Shown here: positions 37,019-49,453 of the stretch, in pieces
Position numbering within the stretch: the first letter of the stretch is position 1
Layout: every line of letters starts with the position of its first letter
Assembly: GCF_000708205.1 (NCBI RefSeq)
Contig: NW_014575558.1
Coordinates: 661,146-725,145, forward strand
DNA: 64,000 nt
Reading direction: 5' to 3'
Source: Mixia osmundae IAM 14324
Taxonomy: Eukaryota > Basidiomycota > Mixiomycetes > Mixiales > Mixiaceae
Made by a program: the position numbers and the translations under genes
The notes under the pieces: model-generated
Told to the model about the DNA's origin: nothing
The model's database searches: none
What the model saw: the letters and a program-made list of their open reading frames with translations, nothing else

Positions 37019-38772
37019 ATGGAGTCGCCAGACAGCTCACCGCTCATACCCTCCCATGCTACCTTCAACGGCAGCAACATCGCAAGCAGCAGCAAGACGC
37101 GGCATGTCGATCTCATTCTAGAGCGCAACTCTCCCTTTGCAGCAGAGGACAGCTTTACGCCTGGTCAGACAGTCGGTCCTATGCTCGTGATTGGGAGCTC
37201 GCGCGAGCTTACTGGTCACGGTGCAGGTCAAAGATTTCTTACGCACGAGCTGCAAGATCCTCGTCATTGGGGCCGGCGGACTGGGATGCGAGATCCTTGC
37301 CAACTTGGCTCTGCTCGGCTTCTCGGACATCCATGTGATCGATATGGACACTATCGACGTTAGCAATCTCAACCGACAGTTCCTCTTCAGGTCTGATCTA
37401 CCGTGCATGAGCACTTTCCTGCGCTGACGCAGTGGATGTCCTGATAGGTCAAAAGATGTCGGACGCCCCAAGGCGCTCGTCGCGGCCGAGTTCATCATGT
37501 GTCGCGTGCCCGGCGTCCGGGTGACACCGTGCGTTCATCCCATAACGGGCAGGCAAGCCAAGCTTATAGATCTGCAGATATTTTGGCAAGATCCAAGACA
37601 AGGACGAAGAATACTACAACCAGTTCAACATCGTCATTTGCGGTCTCGACTCGGTCGAAGCGCGTCGCTGGATGAATGCCACCCTCGTTCAGATGGTCGA
37701 TCCGGAGAACCCGGAAACGCTCAAGCCGATGATCGACGGCGGCACAGAGGGTTCGTCGGCAGCTTGCCGGACAGCTGTTTTGAGTTCTGAACGCGCGAGC
37801 AGGTTTCAAAGGGCAATCTCGTGTCATTCTACCCGGCTTCACGTCCTGCTACGAATGTTCTCTCGATCTCATTACGCCCGCCACGACCTTTCCCATCTGT
37901 ACCATCGCTCAGACGCCCCGCCTACCGGAGCACTGCATAGAATGGGCCAGTGTACTCGAATGGCCAAAAGTCTTCAAAGGTACATATTGCTCCTAGTCAT
38001 TCCGATCGAGGACTCACCAAGGGCGCTCGTTCAGACAAGAAGCTCGACAATGACGACCCCGATCATATCCAGTGGCTATACGATCAGGCATCTGCTCGAG
38101 CTGCCCACTTCAACATCGAGGGCGTTACTTGGAGCTTGACCCAAGGCGTCGTCAAGAACATCATACCCGCTATTGCTTCGACCAATGCCATCATTGCCGG
38201 CGAGTGCGCTCTCACATCAGCTCTACGTCAGCTGATCTAGCGAGATGATTCGCAGCTTCTTGCTGTAATGAGGCCTTCAAGATCGCTACAAGCTCAGCAT
38301 CCTACCTGGACAATTACATGTCGGTCTCGCGATATCCTGTCATTGCTCGAGCTGATTCAGGGAGAGGCAGGATGTATGCCGGCAATGATTCGGTGTATAC
38401 ATATACGTTCAGCTTGGAAAAGAAAGCGCATTGCCCGGTGTGTGGCGATGAGACGCAAGAAGTCAGCTTGAGCGGTGCATGGACGCTCGAGAGACTCATC
38501 GAATATCTCAAGACAAGCGAAAATTTGTGGGCGAGTGTGCTTCTCCTCAGGCGCATGCTGATGAGATTTGTCATGCTACCAGTCAAATGAAGAACCCTTC
38601 CCTGTCACTGGGCTCAAAAAGCCTCTACCTCCAAGCGCCGCCGCAATTAGAGAGAGTAACACGGCCAAATCTGGAGAAGACGTTGGCCGAGCTCAATCTA
38701 CACGACGCAGATATATCAGTGACAGATGCTCGGCTGCCGTTCAATCTCAATCTGCGCATAACGTTGACATAG
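37019..38772 (+). CDS. UBA3: NEDD8-activating enzyme E1 catalytic subunit
   Basis: Activates the ubiquitin-like protein NEDD8/Rub1 with an APPBP1/Ula1 partner. Adenylation site: [20 protein letters not shown], then [19 protein letters not shown] with the intron inside the R codon, then [10 protein letters not shown]. Also [19 protein letters not shown], the Cys loop [20 protein letters not shown] holding the catalytic cysteine, and [17 protein letters not shown]. The C-terminal ubiquitin-fold end includes [16 protein letters not shown] and [14 protein letters not shown]. At least six introns are needed. The N-terminal intron of 38 nt after GPML is short but keeps the frame. It ends 11 bp from the SET gene on the other strand. 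Confidence 0.9.
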
Positions 38773-38783
38773 ATTGCATACAA

Positions 38784-39803
38784 TTACAGCACTGTCTCGT
38801 ATGTATTCCACAGCTCATGCGATGCTGGATCTTGAAGGATCGCCTGCGTCGCTTGACAGGCAGGAGAGTCGACGCCTTCCCAGATCGACCAGCTCGCCAT
38901 GGCTCGGCTGCCCCAAGCCTTCGTGAGCGCAACGTCACCCACAGTTGCAGCTGCATCCATTGCGTCAATGCAAAGCGACGGAACGCCATATGCCTGAGCT
39001 TCAGTTCTGAGCAGATCCATCACACGACCGATGAGCCTGATCACATCGAGCGGTGGCAGTTCTTCGGTATGCCAATCAGCGATCGTCTCCAGGCTCCGAG
39101 CGACCTGAGCTAGTCTGGCATCACTTGCTGCGTCGGCAGATTGACAAAGCTCGCAAATGCATTCGAAGCGTCTATGAGCGCGTATAGCTTCGCGTCGTTC
39201 GAAGCGAGGTTGCAAGAGCTTCTCGTGGCTCAGATAGCTGATCGTGACTTCTTCGCCAGTTTGTATCGACTTGATGGCTCGAATCGATATCTCGAGCGTA
39301 CTTGATGAGATGCAGAACGCAGCGCAAGGCTTGCAAGAGTGATTGAGTCGAGCTGCACGAGGATAGAATGCAGCATAAGGTTTCGTGAGCCGCTCAGACT
39401 GTAGGCTTTGCAACGAGAATGCATTATCCTCGAAGCGTTGTACCAGTCCATCTTTGCCTGTACGGGATCGACTGGCAGACATGACGAGCAAGCGGGCTCT
39501 GACCGACAGGGCGTCATAGGCTTTGCGCAGGAAAGGCTCGACGGTACTCAATGAATCAGGCGCGATGATGAGTGGCCATTCGCGAAGCAGAACATCTCCG
39601 GGAGCATACGCAACGGTCGCAAAGAGTCCAGAACCACAGCCCGGTACTGCTCTCACTTCGAGACTTGCCAGAGGAGAGAGTGGTTTCTGAGACGATTGTG
39701 CAGCTTGCTGGAGTAGGCTGGAGACTGCAAGTGCATCGTCTGGCTCGATGCATGCGGTGATGGCATCGTCAGCCTTTGTGAGCGGCTGTCTGATCAGCTG
39801 CAT
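38784..39803 (-). CDS. SET-domain protein, 339 aa, intronless
   Basis: Protein methyltransferase-like, of the SMYD/SET5 type but without a MYND zinc finger. N-terminal SET motif VPGCGSGLFATVAYAPGDVL, then the core RLNHSCKPCAAF, GEEVTISYLS and the post-SET cysteines RFECICELC. The NHSCxPN pattern is NHSCKPCAAF here, so the usual Asn after the Pro is replaced by Cys. The C-terminal third is helical with no clear motif. One exon, 340 codons, unusual among the intron-rich neighbours. Its 3' end faces that of UBA3. Confidence 0.85.
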   Translation of the reverse strand: MQLIRQPLTKADDAITACIEPDDALAVSSLLQQAAQSSQKPLSPLASLEVRAVPGCGSGLFATVAYAPGDVLLREWPLIIAPDSLSTVEPFLRKAYDALSVRARLLVMSASRSRTGKDGLVQRFEDNAFSLQSLQSERLTKPYAAFYPRAARLNHSCKPCAAFCISSSTLEISIRAIKSIQTGEEVTISYLSHEKLLQPRFERREAIRAHRRFECICELCQSADAASDARLAQVARSLETIADWHTEELPPLDVIRLIGRVMDLLRTEAQAYGVPSLCIDAMDAAATVGDVALTKAWGSRAMASWSIWEGVDSPACQATQAILQDPASHELWNTYETVL

Positions 39804-39925
39804 TCATCCTCGTACGTCGCCCGTGCAAAGTCAACACGTCGGCTGTAGATTCGCGTGGAGTTGACACGCGACGTAAACCGGTTCCTCGTCAAAAGGGGGA
39901 CGCTCGTCAGGGCTCACAGACATCA
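39804..39925. promoter_or_regulatory. Bidirectional promoter SET gene / 39926 gene
   Basis: Only 122 bases lie between two outward start codons. No specific element can be named. Confidence 0.45.
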
Positions 39926-40911
39926 ATGGAACGTCGCCCGCCTGGCGATGATGGCTTCTCACGTCGACCGGGCTTAGGCAGGTCCAAGTCGCTCTTCAGT
40001 CCGACGACAATACGACGAGGACGCGAACCGTTGGACGATATCACTTATATGATCCTCAATCGTGCCGGCTGGCCACATCCTGCTCTGACACGCGCTTCAG
40101 AGAGTGCGCAAGAGGATACTACGCCTGGTCGGGCTAGAGCAGAGATAGCCCAAGCTGCTGTGAGAGCGCCAACGATGATGCGAGCCAGAACGAGCATCCT
40201 GCCCTCTCGCGCGACACCGCCCTCGAACGCGGACTTCTCGCCCACCTTGAGCGTAATACATGCTCGAGAGAGCCCAGACTTCCGCATAGATGTCGGCACA
40301 TCGACAGGTGTAGGCTTGTTGAAGACCTACACGCATTTTGATCTGACGCGACCCTTGACGCGCAGTCCAGACCTTACGCGCGCTCTTCAGCGTCGCTTTC
40401 GCCTGTGTCTCCTACCGTCATGCCGTTTCTCGAACTGCCGAGACAGCGAAGGGGACCGCGCAGATCATCCCCTGGTATGCTCGAAAGTGCGACCGGTATC
40501 ATTTGGTCAGATGCGGGCGGCGTGTCGAGCAGCCCACCCAGTTCACCCGTCACGCTACTCAATCAGAACGAAGGAGGAGCGTCACGCGCTAGCACACCTA
40601 CGTCAGTACGCGCACCGCCCTTGAGACGTGCGGCGACATTGGGCGGTACACCTCTGCCTGTTCGCAGCCCGTTGCTCGGTCTGGTGCCCCTGCGTAGCGA
40701 GCCAGATATTGGGATGACAGTCGTGACGCAGTCGAGAGAACCACAACGAGCCGCGCTAGAGATTACGGAACATCGCATGCAACGTAGACGGCAGAGACGA
40801 TTGAGCCCTTTGCCAGTCTTACGACCTATCGATACCAACCGAGCGCCCATCGAAGACGTCACGGCTGTACAAGGCGAAGAAGAGGGTGATCTTCAAGTGT
40901 TTGACGGATGA
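39926..40911 (+). CDS. Unknown, mostly disordered protein, 309 aa
   Basis: I do not recognise it. Two exons (39926-40309, 40366-40911) with a 56-nt GT-AG intron give exactly 310 codons; without the intron the frame is lost. The only ordered-looking stretch is near the start: PLDDITYMILNRAGWPHPAL. The rest is rich in Arg, Ser, Pro and Thr, with repeated RSP, SPT and TP sites that suit proline-directed kinases. No membrane segment or signal peptide. Possibly a regulatory or scaffold protein. Confidence 0.6.
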
Positions 40912-41009
40912 GATGAAGACGAGAAAAGCATTGTAGACTTCACACTGTACTGCTATGCACAAAACTCGCATGTACAAGTACACATGGCTTGCATAGAGTT
41001 GCGTTGCTG

Positions 41010-41842
41010 CTACGTTGGAACGACGTAGATGTCTAGCGAATACTCTTGACCGAGCGTTCTCAGGTCAACGATAGCTGCAGACGCCGTCAGCCACGCCAAG
41101 ATGACAGCGAGGAGAGCTCGCACCTTTGTAGGAGCCTGTTTGCTTGAGCCGGTCGTTTTCAAGGCCGACCGAGGCTGCAAAACTGAGCGATACGCTCGGT
41201 ATATTACGCAGTTCGACATTGTGAGCAGTCTCGAGCATCTCGAGCACGTCTGCTAAGGTCACAGAGCCGTGCATCGGCACAGAGGGTATATCCGTCGTCT
41301 TGCCCGCTTCCGTGCCAAAGGCAGCGGTATCGATCAGATTGCGCTTGAACACCAAAGGCTCTGTGATCTTGCTCATCTTGCGCAAGAGCGCCTCTTCGAT
41401 GCGAGGAGCCAATTGAGCATCCGTAGGCATTTTCTTCTCGCTCGAGCCAGACGCTATGACTTGTTCCGCCGAGGTGGCAGGGAAGTCATCGAGGATAGCG
41501 TCGACAAGCGGGGCGGGCGTTGCTTCGGCTTGTTGCTGCAGTAGAGCAGCTCTCTTGCTGCCAGCATAAAGTGCTTGCCCACGAGGATAAAACAGGTTGC
41601 GCATTCGGCCGGGCGCTACATCCACAAGTTGACCTGAATCAGTGCCAAGCGCGATCAGCATATAGGGATGAGCTGACTGTCCCCGCGCCCATACCTCTCT
41701 TGCCTAGCAGAGGTACGTCAATCGTGAGCACGACTGGGATCGTCTGTCGCTTGGCCGAGCTGATCGCTGTCCGTACCTGAGCTTGGCATATGCAGCGAGG
41801 CAGAAGCGTATGCTGTAGTCGGCTCTGTCGCAGTAGACTCAT
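41010..41842 (-). CDS. MRPL50: Mitochondrial ribosomal protein bL9m, 240 aa
   Basis: Large-subunit protein L9 of the mitochondrial ribosome. The basic N-terminus MSLLRQSRLQHTLLPRCICQ resembles a mitochondrial presequence. The L9 signature is VVLTIDVPLLGKRG, joined by intron 41634-41694 to QLVDVAPGRMRNLFYPRGQA with LYAGSK after it. Second intron 41075-41123. The C-terminal half is long and includes the L9 C-domain-like NVELRNIPSVSL, ending DLRTLGQEYSLDIYVVPT. Exactly 241 codons. Confidence 0.85.
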
Positions 41843-42054
41843 GTCGAATCGAGGCAACGGGCGGCGGCGCCAAGTGGGCAGAGAGCGTCGCGCGTAATTT
41901 GGCAAATGCTAGCGGCACTTGTAGCCGCGCTCAGCGGTCTTGGACCCGACTGCTGAGACCTTCCCTGATCCTTTCTCTGCTTCCGACGTCGCCGAAGCAC
42001 CGAGATCTGCGCTCTGCACTCCTGCTCGTCGCTTAGGGACGCTGCTCCTCTCAC

Positions 42055-43336
42055 ATGGAAGTCAAGCTTTCATTCCGCATTGAAGCCTCGATGCGCTCTC
42101 GATACAAGCTTCTGGCCTCGGCTTGTATCGTGTATCATGTGTGTGTGGTCTTATGCTTGGAGCTGTCGATGACGTGCGCCCTCATATCACTTGCAATATT
42201 GGATTCTATCTGATGGCGCCACAGCTACCACGCGGACCACAATGGCCGAAAGGGACGCTACACGGCTCCCTTGATGATAGGCTCGAGTACCTATGACTTG
42301 CTCATCGACACCGGCTCCTCCTTCGCCGTCGTCGGCCTGGTCAAAGCCTTCCCATACATCAGATCGCCAACAACGCGCAACAGCTCGACCGCAGTGTACA
42401 TTCAATATGCAATTGGACCCCGAGTCAAAGGCTGGTTGGTCAAAGATCGCATACACGGTGCCGGCATCAAGAAGCCTTTCAAATCCTACATAGTGGCAAT
42501 TGATGCGCCGCAATCCTATTTTGACTTGTCCGTCGCTTTCCTTCTCCAAAATGCTCGCCCTCATATATCGTCAGACTTCTGCCTGCCACTGGCGTGCTGG
42601 GCTTGGAGAACACACCAGCGGTGCGCGCATGGATACAGGAGCATAGCGAGCAAGCGCCAGCTGATGTAGTATGTCTTGCCGGCGACGCACTCGATCAAGG
42701 TAGTGTCACTGCTGCCTTTGCAACTATCGCGCTTGAAAGCGGTCAATTCATCATCGGACCTCCGGCATATCGTCTCGCGCAAAGCTTCCCAACGTGGCAG
42801 CCCAGTCACAACGCTGACGATCCAGGCTCATGGCGAGCGCAATTGCTCTTGCCAGAGCTCGATATGGATCTACCCGGTCTCGTCGATACTGGCGCTTACT
42901 TTACCTTTCTTCCCGATCCTGCCATCGACCTGTACATCTCTCGAAATCCTGGAGTCATTGATAGTCCGACGGGGAGAGCCATCATCTTTCCACGGGGCAC
43001 AAAGCCTAAGCCGCTCAGCATCTATATCGGTATGCACGTGTATGAGCTGTCAGCGGAAGACCAGATCACGCCTTGCGAATCTCCATCATATATCGGCGAG
43101 ACATGCTCGATCTTTCGAAGGTGACAGACCTCGTTCCATGCAAGCTGTCTGTGGAATTCATTCGAGCCAGAACGCGTTGGACACATGTCATCTTTGGCAG
43201 CTCGCTATTGCGCAAATTCGTCGTCTTCTTTGACTATACCAGCAAGTGCACCATCGCGCAAATCTATGGCGGGCTCATGGGGCAGACAGATGACAAGATC
43301 GGTTTCGCGGCGCCGCGTCTGTCGAGTAGCTACTAA
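42055..43336 (+). CDS. Secreted or anchored aspartic protease AP1, 377 aa
   Basis: Pepsin-like A1 peptidase. Four exons (introns 42174-42224, 42528-42574, 43121-43170) give 378 codons. N-terminal hydrophobic stretch ACIVYHVCVVLCLEL acts as signal or anchor, then GRKGRYTAPLMIG. First catalytic triad DTG in LLIDTGSSFAVVG; second triad DTG in GLVDTGAYFTFLP. C-terminal lobe signature VIFGSSLLRKFVVFFDY and KIGFAAPR. There is no long propeptide between leader and catalytic core, unlike most family members, which is odd. A broken paralogue (AP2) lies 11 kb away. Confidence 0.82.
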
Positions 43337-43399
43337 GGCTATTTGCAATCGTCCAGAGTACAGCCCCGCCGCACTTGCTCAGACTAAATGCTAAGTAGC

Positions 43400-43998
43400 T
43401 CAAGTCTGCCTGATCGTCTGACCATTGCACACAAAATGGCTGCCAGAGTGTGAGCGTGGAGCCGCAGGGTGGAAAGATTCGACATACACATCTGCTGCGG
43501 TGCCCGTGTGACCCGTGGAGGCTCCTGCAAAGCCGAACGAGTCCAACGCGCCCATTGTGTTCAAATTCATCCTGAGGCTGAACGTATTGCCATGGTGATT
43601 GTCATCTGCCGATTGTCGGGGTCAGTAGCCGTCTTGGGTTGGCATCGAAGCAGCCTACACGCGACTTGGTACCAAGTTTCGGGCTGAGTACCATTGTCCG
43701 ATTCGCCAATGTAAGCTCCTGCCTCTGGCGTCGAGGTCGAGACCAAAGTGCTGTGAATTGTACCTCTCAGCCTGGACGTGTGGAGCAAACGTTTGCTGCA
43801 TCACCCATTGTCGAAGACCATGGTGAAAACGAAGGCGGCAACTATGGGGCCAGAGTCGGCAGTCAACATGCATTTGTAGATGTAGGTTGCGCGCTTGGCC
43901 AGAGAGGTCGGAGCGGCCGCAGCGTCGACGGGCGCGGCAAAGGTCATCGAGGCCAAAGCAAGCATGCCTACGATGGCGGAAAGCATGCTGAAATTCAT
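43400..43998 (-). CDS. Family C secreted protein C1
   Basis: Unknown. Signal peptide MNFSMLSAIVGMLALASMTFA, propeptide, then SLAKR followed by ATYIYKCMLTADSGP; the KR is a likely Kex2 cleavage site. Exon 2 has EAGAYIGESDNG and PETWYQVA. A phase-1 intron leads to YDNHHGNTFSLRMN, then ALDSFGFAGAS and ADVYVESF. The first intron position is less certain (a 33-nt GT-AG fits the frame). C2 has the same exon order, and the upstream base sequence is also alike. Confidence 0.6.
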
Positions 43999-44553
43999 CG
44001 TCGCTGTGGCTTGCGTCTGTCTTCGATGGACTGTCTTCTGACTAACGCTGGATCAAAGGACTCGAGCGGTAGCAACGGAGCAACGAGATGAGGAGCAAAT
44101 GTGGGTCGAGAGGCTGAGACTTATGCAAGTCCCCGCCGTTGCTTGGCTGCCGGTCGTCGCTGCTGTTGCCAGGGACTCCATGCTGGCACAGCTCAAGGAG
44201 TCATTGGCTGGTGGCCGGTCAGTGTGAGCAAGACGGGTACGAGGATCGTGTAGACTTCAGCAGGAGCTGCCGCTGAACGCATTTCTGTCTGTGACAGCAC
44301 GCTACTTTCGAGGTCGATGGACTCGAATCAACGTCAACATGATGCACGATGTCGCCACAGGCTCTGCAACCGTAGCAAATAGTGACAGAGCTGACGTTGC
44401 AGCGCTTCTCTGTCAGCAACAAGGTATATATGCATCTGGCGAAAGCGCTGCCAAGCCACACTAGCGCTGCGTAGGATGAGGATTCTCGACCCGCTTGATA
44501 ACTTGATCATTACAGACAAGTCGGCTGCGTCGCGTCAGACAGTCTTCGGCCCC
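43999..44553. other. Spacer between C1 and C2
   Basis: It contains the C1 promoter and the C2 3' flank. No supported gene. Confidence 0.5.
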
Positions 44554-45070
44554 CTATACGAAGTGAACATACACGTCCGCCGATCCGTGATGATCTGCCG
44601 AAGGACCTGCAAATGCGTACGTATCCAGCGCAAGAAACTTTTTATCCAGATTGAGCCTTAGACTGAAGGTATTGCCATAGTGATTATTGTCTGTCCGTAA
44701 AGCTGTTCAGCAAAAGGCCTGAGACGATGATAGCGGACCATACAGTCGAGCTGGTACCAAGTCTGAGGTATAATGCCCATGTCTGACGAGCCGATGTACG
44801 CTCCAGCCTCTCTACACGTCGGTAGGGCCAGGTAGCTGTCGCGGCGGGAGATGAGCTGAGCTTCTCGCGCCGTGAAATCATGCCCCACCCATCGTTGATG
44901 ACCATGCCAAAGTCAAACCGGGCGCTGACCGGACCCGCATGCGCCGTCAGGGTGCATGTGTAGATGTGGTAATTGCGTTTAGCAAGCGAATTCATGTTGA
45001 GGGGCGAGGCGATACTGAACGCCGTCAAAGCGAGCAGGCCGACAAGGTGAGAAATCAAATTGAAGTTCAT
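44554..45070 (-). CDS. Family C secreted protein C2
   Basis: Paralogue of C1. Signal peptide MNFNLISHLVGLLALTAFSI, then SLAKR and NYHIYTCTLTAHAGPVSA, with the same dibasic site. Next exon contains AGAYIGSSDMG and QTWYQLD. After a GTATGG...GACAG intron the protein continues YNNHYGNTFSLRLNL, ALDTYAFAGPS and ADVYVHFV to the stop. I start at 45070, the Met that opens the signal peptide. Confidence 0.6.
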
Positions 45071-46879
45071 TGTCGCTGTGTCGTCTCCTACTGCGTTCGA
45101 GCAAGTCCGATCAGCAGCGAGGATTCGTAGCAAAACGTGCGAGGTGGTGTCTCGACGCCGAGCCCATACACTTGAATATGGTCATGCAAGCGCCCGTTGC
45201 CAGGGAACCGATAGCGCATGAGTCGCCTAGGCGTTGCATTGCTATGAAGCTGTATCGAGCGCGGTAGACCGTCGTCGCGATCCGAGCGATGTTGACTGCA
45301 GAAGCCTTCATATTCGCTGGCGTAGGACGAGATAGGAATAGCGCTATGCTCATAGCGTTTCAGCAGAAAGATCACTTCAAGCCAACGCGCAAGATAGCAG
45401 CCTGTAAATCTATAGTGTATGAGTACAAGACTGGCAAGCAAGTCAGAGAGTGCCCTGCCAGCATATATTCAGCTCGAGCTGACTGTACTGAGACTCGCTT
45501 CGAAATCTGCGAGGAGGATGAGTGGCTCGCTGCCTGCCTGATACCTCGCCCAGAGACTCCTCCTCTCCTAAGCCTGTCTTGGCGTGCAACTTCGTCCGAG
45601 CCGACCGTCCCATCACGATTGCTTCCCCCGCCTCCCGGTGAAGCCCGACAAGGCCGGCACGCTGCCAAGTTGGGCCGGTGATGAACCCAGCTCATCCCCC
45701 GACAGCCTGGCTCGACGTTCCAAGACTTGCCTGACTGACGCAGATGTTGCCCGCCAATCGCATAGCGTGACCCCATTCCGAGCATACCAAATCTTGCTTG
45801 TCCCACCAGACTGCGCGAGTCCACGATTGTAGACCCAGCCCCGTCAATGATCGGCCGCCCAATCAATGGTCTGCCCGTGCGAGCGCCCGACATGGACCAG
45901 TATTCACGCCACCTGTGCCATACAGCCTTCGGCCAGTTCCCCCAAGCCAACCTGTCAAGACATGCACCAGATGCAGCCCCGTCCAGGCATGACCGCCTTC
46001 CTGCCTTGTATCGCCCCAACACGATAAATGATGACTTGCAGCCGCCTCTGTTCTCATCTGCACCACGAATTCGACGTCGGCTTCTCGCGATGTACATTCT
46101 TGGGAGGAAGCAGACAAACAGGCGGGCTTATGTACCTTCAGTTTTGGTAGGCGCAAAGTTACAACGCCGGATTGTGGGTAGAAAGACGCGTAAATTGGGT
46201 TTTGCCTTGTGCGACCAGAATTCACCAGCGCACGATCAGCTATGATCGCTTAGCGCGCGTAGCAGGGCTCGCGTATGTCAAGTCATACAGATATTTCATT
46301 GCGATGTACGCGGCCTGGACGGCATCCTGAATGAAGCACATGCTTTGCGCTGCAAGCCAGCATAGAATGCGCGTACAACGCTATGAGGTTACCGCAGCAA
46401 AATTGATACAAATATCGGTGAAATGTCAGCATGGTGTTGCCTGCACCTTACTTCGTCGTATTCGCCATATTCGCAGCATAACCTGCCGTCAAACCCCTAT
46501 ACGATCTTTTATTGTAGCGTGTATGCCTGAGCTGAGCCGTCGACTTGCACCATTCTACTGTCCCTGAAGACAAAGTGGGTATCGTGCCTTCACATTCGTA
46601 CAGCGGGTGGGCGTGTGCAGTCCGTCGTTTCCGACTCCGCTGTCAAGCTGTAGACAGTTCAGCTGCCTGAGTTTGCTTGGTGCAGCCTGTTGCGGCTCGA
46701 GCCGAAGGCAGCGGTCTGTGCAGCCGATAGGCGAAGTTGCGTCCCCGTTCAGTAAGAAGCAGCGCTTGCATACGGCGTCATTGACAGCGCATATGTGGGT
46801 GTATGCGTGCAGTACCGCCCCAGACACCAATGGCAGATCGGTAGCTAGGGCATGTCGGACAATCGGAGAGGCCACAACG
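45071..46879. other. Long gene-poor stretch (1.8 kb)
   Basis: No signal peptide, known domain or consistent splice model on either strand. About 45540-46060 is unusually C-rich on the plus strand (many CCC and CC runs), so the minus strand keeps a long frame (45372-46097) of Gly/Arg-rich composition that I judge non-coding. It could be an old repeat or a decayed gene; no terminal repeats or target-site duplication were seen. Confidence 0.4.
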
Positions 46880-49453
46880 TCACGTTCGCTTGCGTAGCTG
46901 AGGACCCAGAGCATTCATCAAGCTTGAGCCAGTGACGATGCCAGTGGTGATGATGATCAGCTTGCGTCGAGGGTTTGCAGCGGCTAGGAAGCGGATAGCA
47001 GACACCTCCGCAAAAGTGCAACCGCCGACAAAGCAGATTGCAGTCATCGGCGTCTTTTTCGCGAGAGCGGGTGCTGCCGCAATCATGCATTAGCTCGAGC
47101 GTCTGATCCGGAAAGCGACTCACTTCTAAGTCTCGCTTGCTCTTCTGCCTGATTGACAGCTTCGAAAGGGGGACCGGGCAAAACCTTTGTGAGATCTTCG
47201 AGCCCTTTCCAGCCTTGTATCGTGGCACCTCGTCCTCCGATTGCAGACTGTATAAGTCTTACGCTCAGAGGCGCATAGCCACTATAGGCATACGCTGGAT
47301 CGTTTGGCTCGGCTTCGTCGACATCATCGACGATCAGCCTGAGCGGCTTCCTTGCTTGCTGAAAAGGGGATCGTGTGGGTATAGTGCGGACGAGTAGGCC
47401 GAGACGCTCGAGATTGATCAGGAAGGGCAAAAACTCGAATCCATATGCTTGCAAGATCGACCGCTTGAAGCCCTCGAGGGCTTTTGCCTTGATACCACCG
47501 TTGACTTGCGAATAGATGCAGAGTAGCCGGATGACTGACATGAAGCCGTGGCCTTGATCGATCATCTTTCGGATTGCTTGCTCTTGCTGGCCCAGCTCAA
47601 GACCGGCGAGGATATCTGCTATCTTGTTAGCTAGCGGCTTGTGTTACGTCACTTAGCTCGCACTTTGTTGGATCTCTAGAGCGACACTGAAATCGTCGCT
47701 CATTGTGGTCGACATGATCTGCTCAGTCAGATGCGTATCTGCCTGCAATATCAGCCCAGCCCAGAGCTGACGCCCGACAGAGGGACGGACGGAGACGCAA
47801 GGATTGATGCTCGGCTTGAAGCGAGCTAAGCTTGCCGACAAAGTCTCGTATCTGAGTCACCGTTTTTGCCTGATGGCGTCCTTCGTAGTCTGTATTGATA
47901 CGTTTTGCGACTCTATTGAGGATACCGCCGACGACAGCGAAATTGCGATCTCGTAGGTCAGAGAACAGACCATCTGCGTTGCTGAGCGCATACTTGCGCT
48001 TCTTGTTAACAGACGGAAGTGTCGCAGCAGCAGATGTCGATGCGCCGATCCCCTGTGCTGCGGCTGCGTCGTTATTGTCCAGATTTGCAGACACCTCGAC
48101 ATGACCTGCTTGCCCACTCAGATCCTACATTTAGCCGGAAAAGACAGGGGCGGACCGTAGCGAACACCAATACACTCGTCCACTAGGCCTTCGTACGTGA
48201 GCTGCGTGCACAGCGGCGTGACCATGTCGACCTGACGATCTATCAGGACAAACGAATCGAGCGCTCCAGCGTGTATCGAGCCAGACTCAACCGGCATCTC
48301 ATTTCGAAGTCTGAACAGCAGATCCGCCAATTTCTGCATGAGCTGTGAGCATGCAGACGGTCAGACACGCGGTCCTGCCTACACGTGAAGCTTCGCCGAT
48401 GCCGACGATCCGGGGCGCAAATCCGAAGGCTTGCTGCAGCGTCATCATCGCGTTGGCAAGGTCAAACACTGCAGTGCGATCTTGTTCCTGAACGGCCATT
48501 GAGCATACATTGACGCAGAGCCCCAGGGAACACACGAGAAAGATGTTCTTGTAGCCTGCTGCGCCCGACACTTCGAGACTGAGCAAATCATGTTCGAGAG
48601 GAACGAGGCCGAGCGGGAAAGCGCGAACGGTCAGATTGCCGTATACGCCGAATTGCTGGAGCTGTGCAACGCAGGTCTGCGTTATCCGGGGCGTGAAGAG
48701 GACAGTGTAAGTGTGGCGCTGTGAGGCCGACAGACTGGTGTCCGAGGCGCCTGCTTTGATCTGATCTGATTCATACGTGTCAGCAGATGCACCAGAAAGG
48801 CTGCATGTTGGGGCTCGTCGTGTATGCAAGCGCGTCGAGTTGCACGAGTAGCATCACGCTGAACAGTTTGCGAGGAGCCTGCTCGATCTACGGATCTTTA
48901 CTGACCACGCTCCAAGCAAAGTATTGCGCACGGCAGGCGAGGAGGGGCTAATTGGATCCGAACGGATGGGGATAGATGAGATGGCGAGATGTACCTGCGA
49001 TGATCTCCGTCCACTTGCGTTGTGGACGGCAAAGGTAGACGATATTCTTCTGGGCTTGGCTTAGCGCGCCCGCCTCGAGCCAGAAGAGCTTGTCCACGCC
49101 GTGCTCCTGCTCGGGAGTCAGTCTCGCCATTGCTGAAATCGAGCAGGCTTGCTTTCAGAGAGGAAACGTCGACGACCAAGCCAAGCGGGCCGGCCAGCGA
49201 CGGATCAAGCACCAGTGTCTTTGCACCAATGATCTGGAGCTTGCAATGAGCTTCTGTCGTAGGTGCAAAGGGATAGGGAGCACACGCTGTCGAGGATCTG
49301 AGTGAGCTCCGCTCTGGCGAGCTGTCTGAGCACGCCGGTGTCGATGCCATCTTGCTCTCTTCGGCGTGGCTGCTGATCCGACGACGCCGAGCTCGTCTTG
49401 ATGGAAGGATCGGCATCCCGTTCGGCTTGTGAGCCGGGCATTCGCAGAGCCAT
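46880..49453 (-). CDS. VPS33: Vps33 (Sec1/Munc18 family)
   Basis: SM protein of the HOPS and CORVET tethers at vacuole and endosome. Features in order: ARAELTQILDS; IGAKTLVLDPSLAGPLGLVV; QKNIVYLCRPQRKWTEIIAG; FTPRITQTCVAQLQQFGVYG; LVPLEHDLLSLEV; AMMTLQQAFGFAPRIVGIGE; FVLIDRQVDMVTPLCTQLTY and EGLVDECIG. The C-terminus has VICFVGGCTFAEVSAIRFL and LIIITTGIVTGSSL. Multiple introns of about 50 nt. The start at 49453 (MALRMPGSQAERD) is the first Met in the frame leading to the Vps33 helix; another Met at 49545 is in a different frame. Confidence 0.88.

Noticed and set aside
45372-46097. 241-codon minus-strand frame as a gene
   Set aside because: Gly/Arg-rich composition follows from the C-rich plus strand; no domain, leader or homologous pattern.
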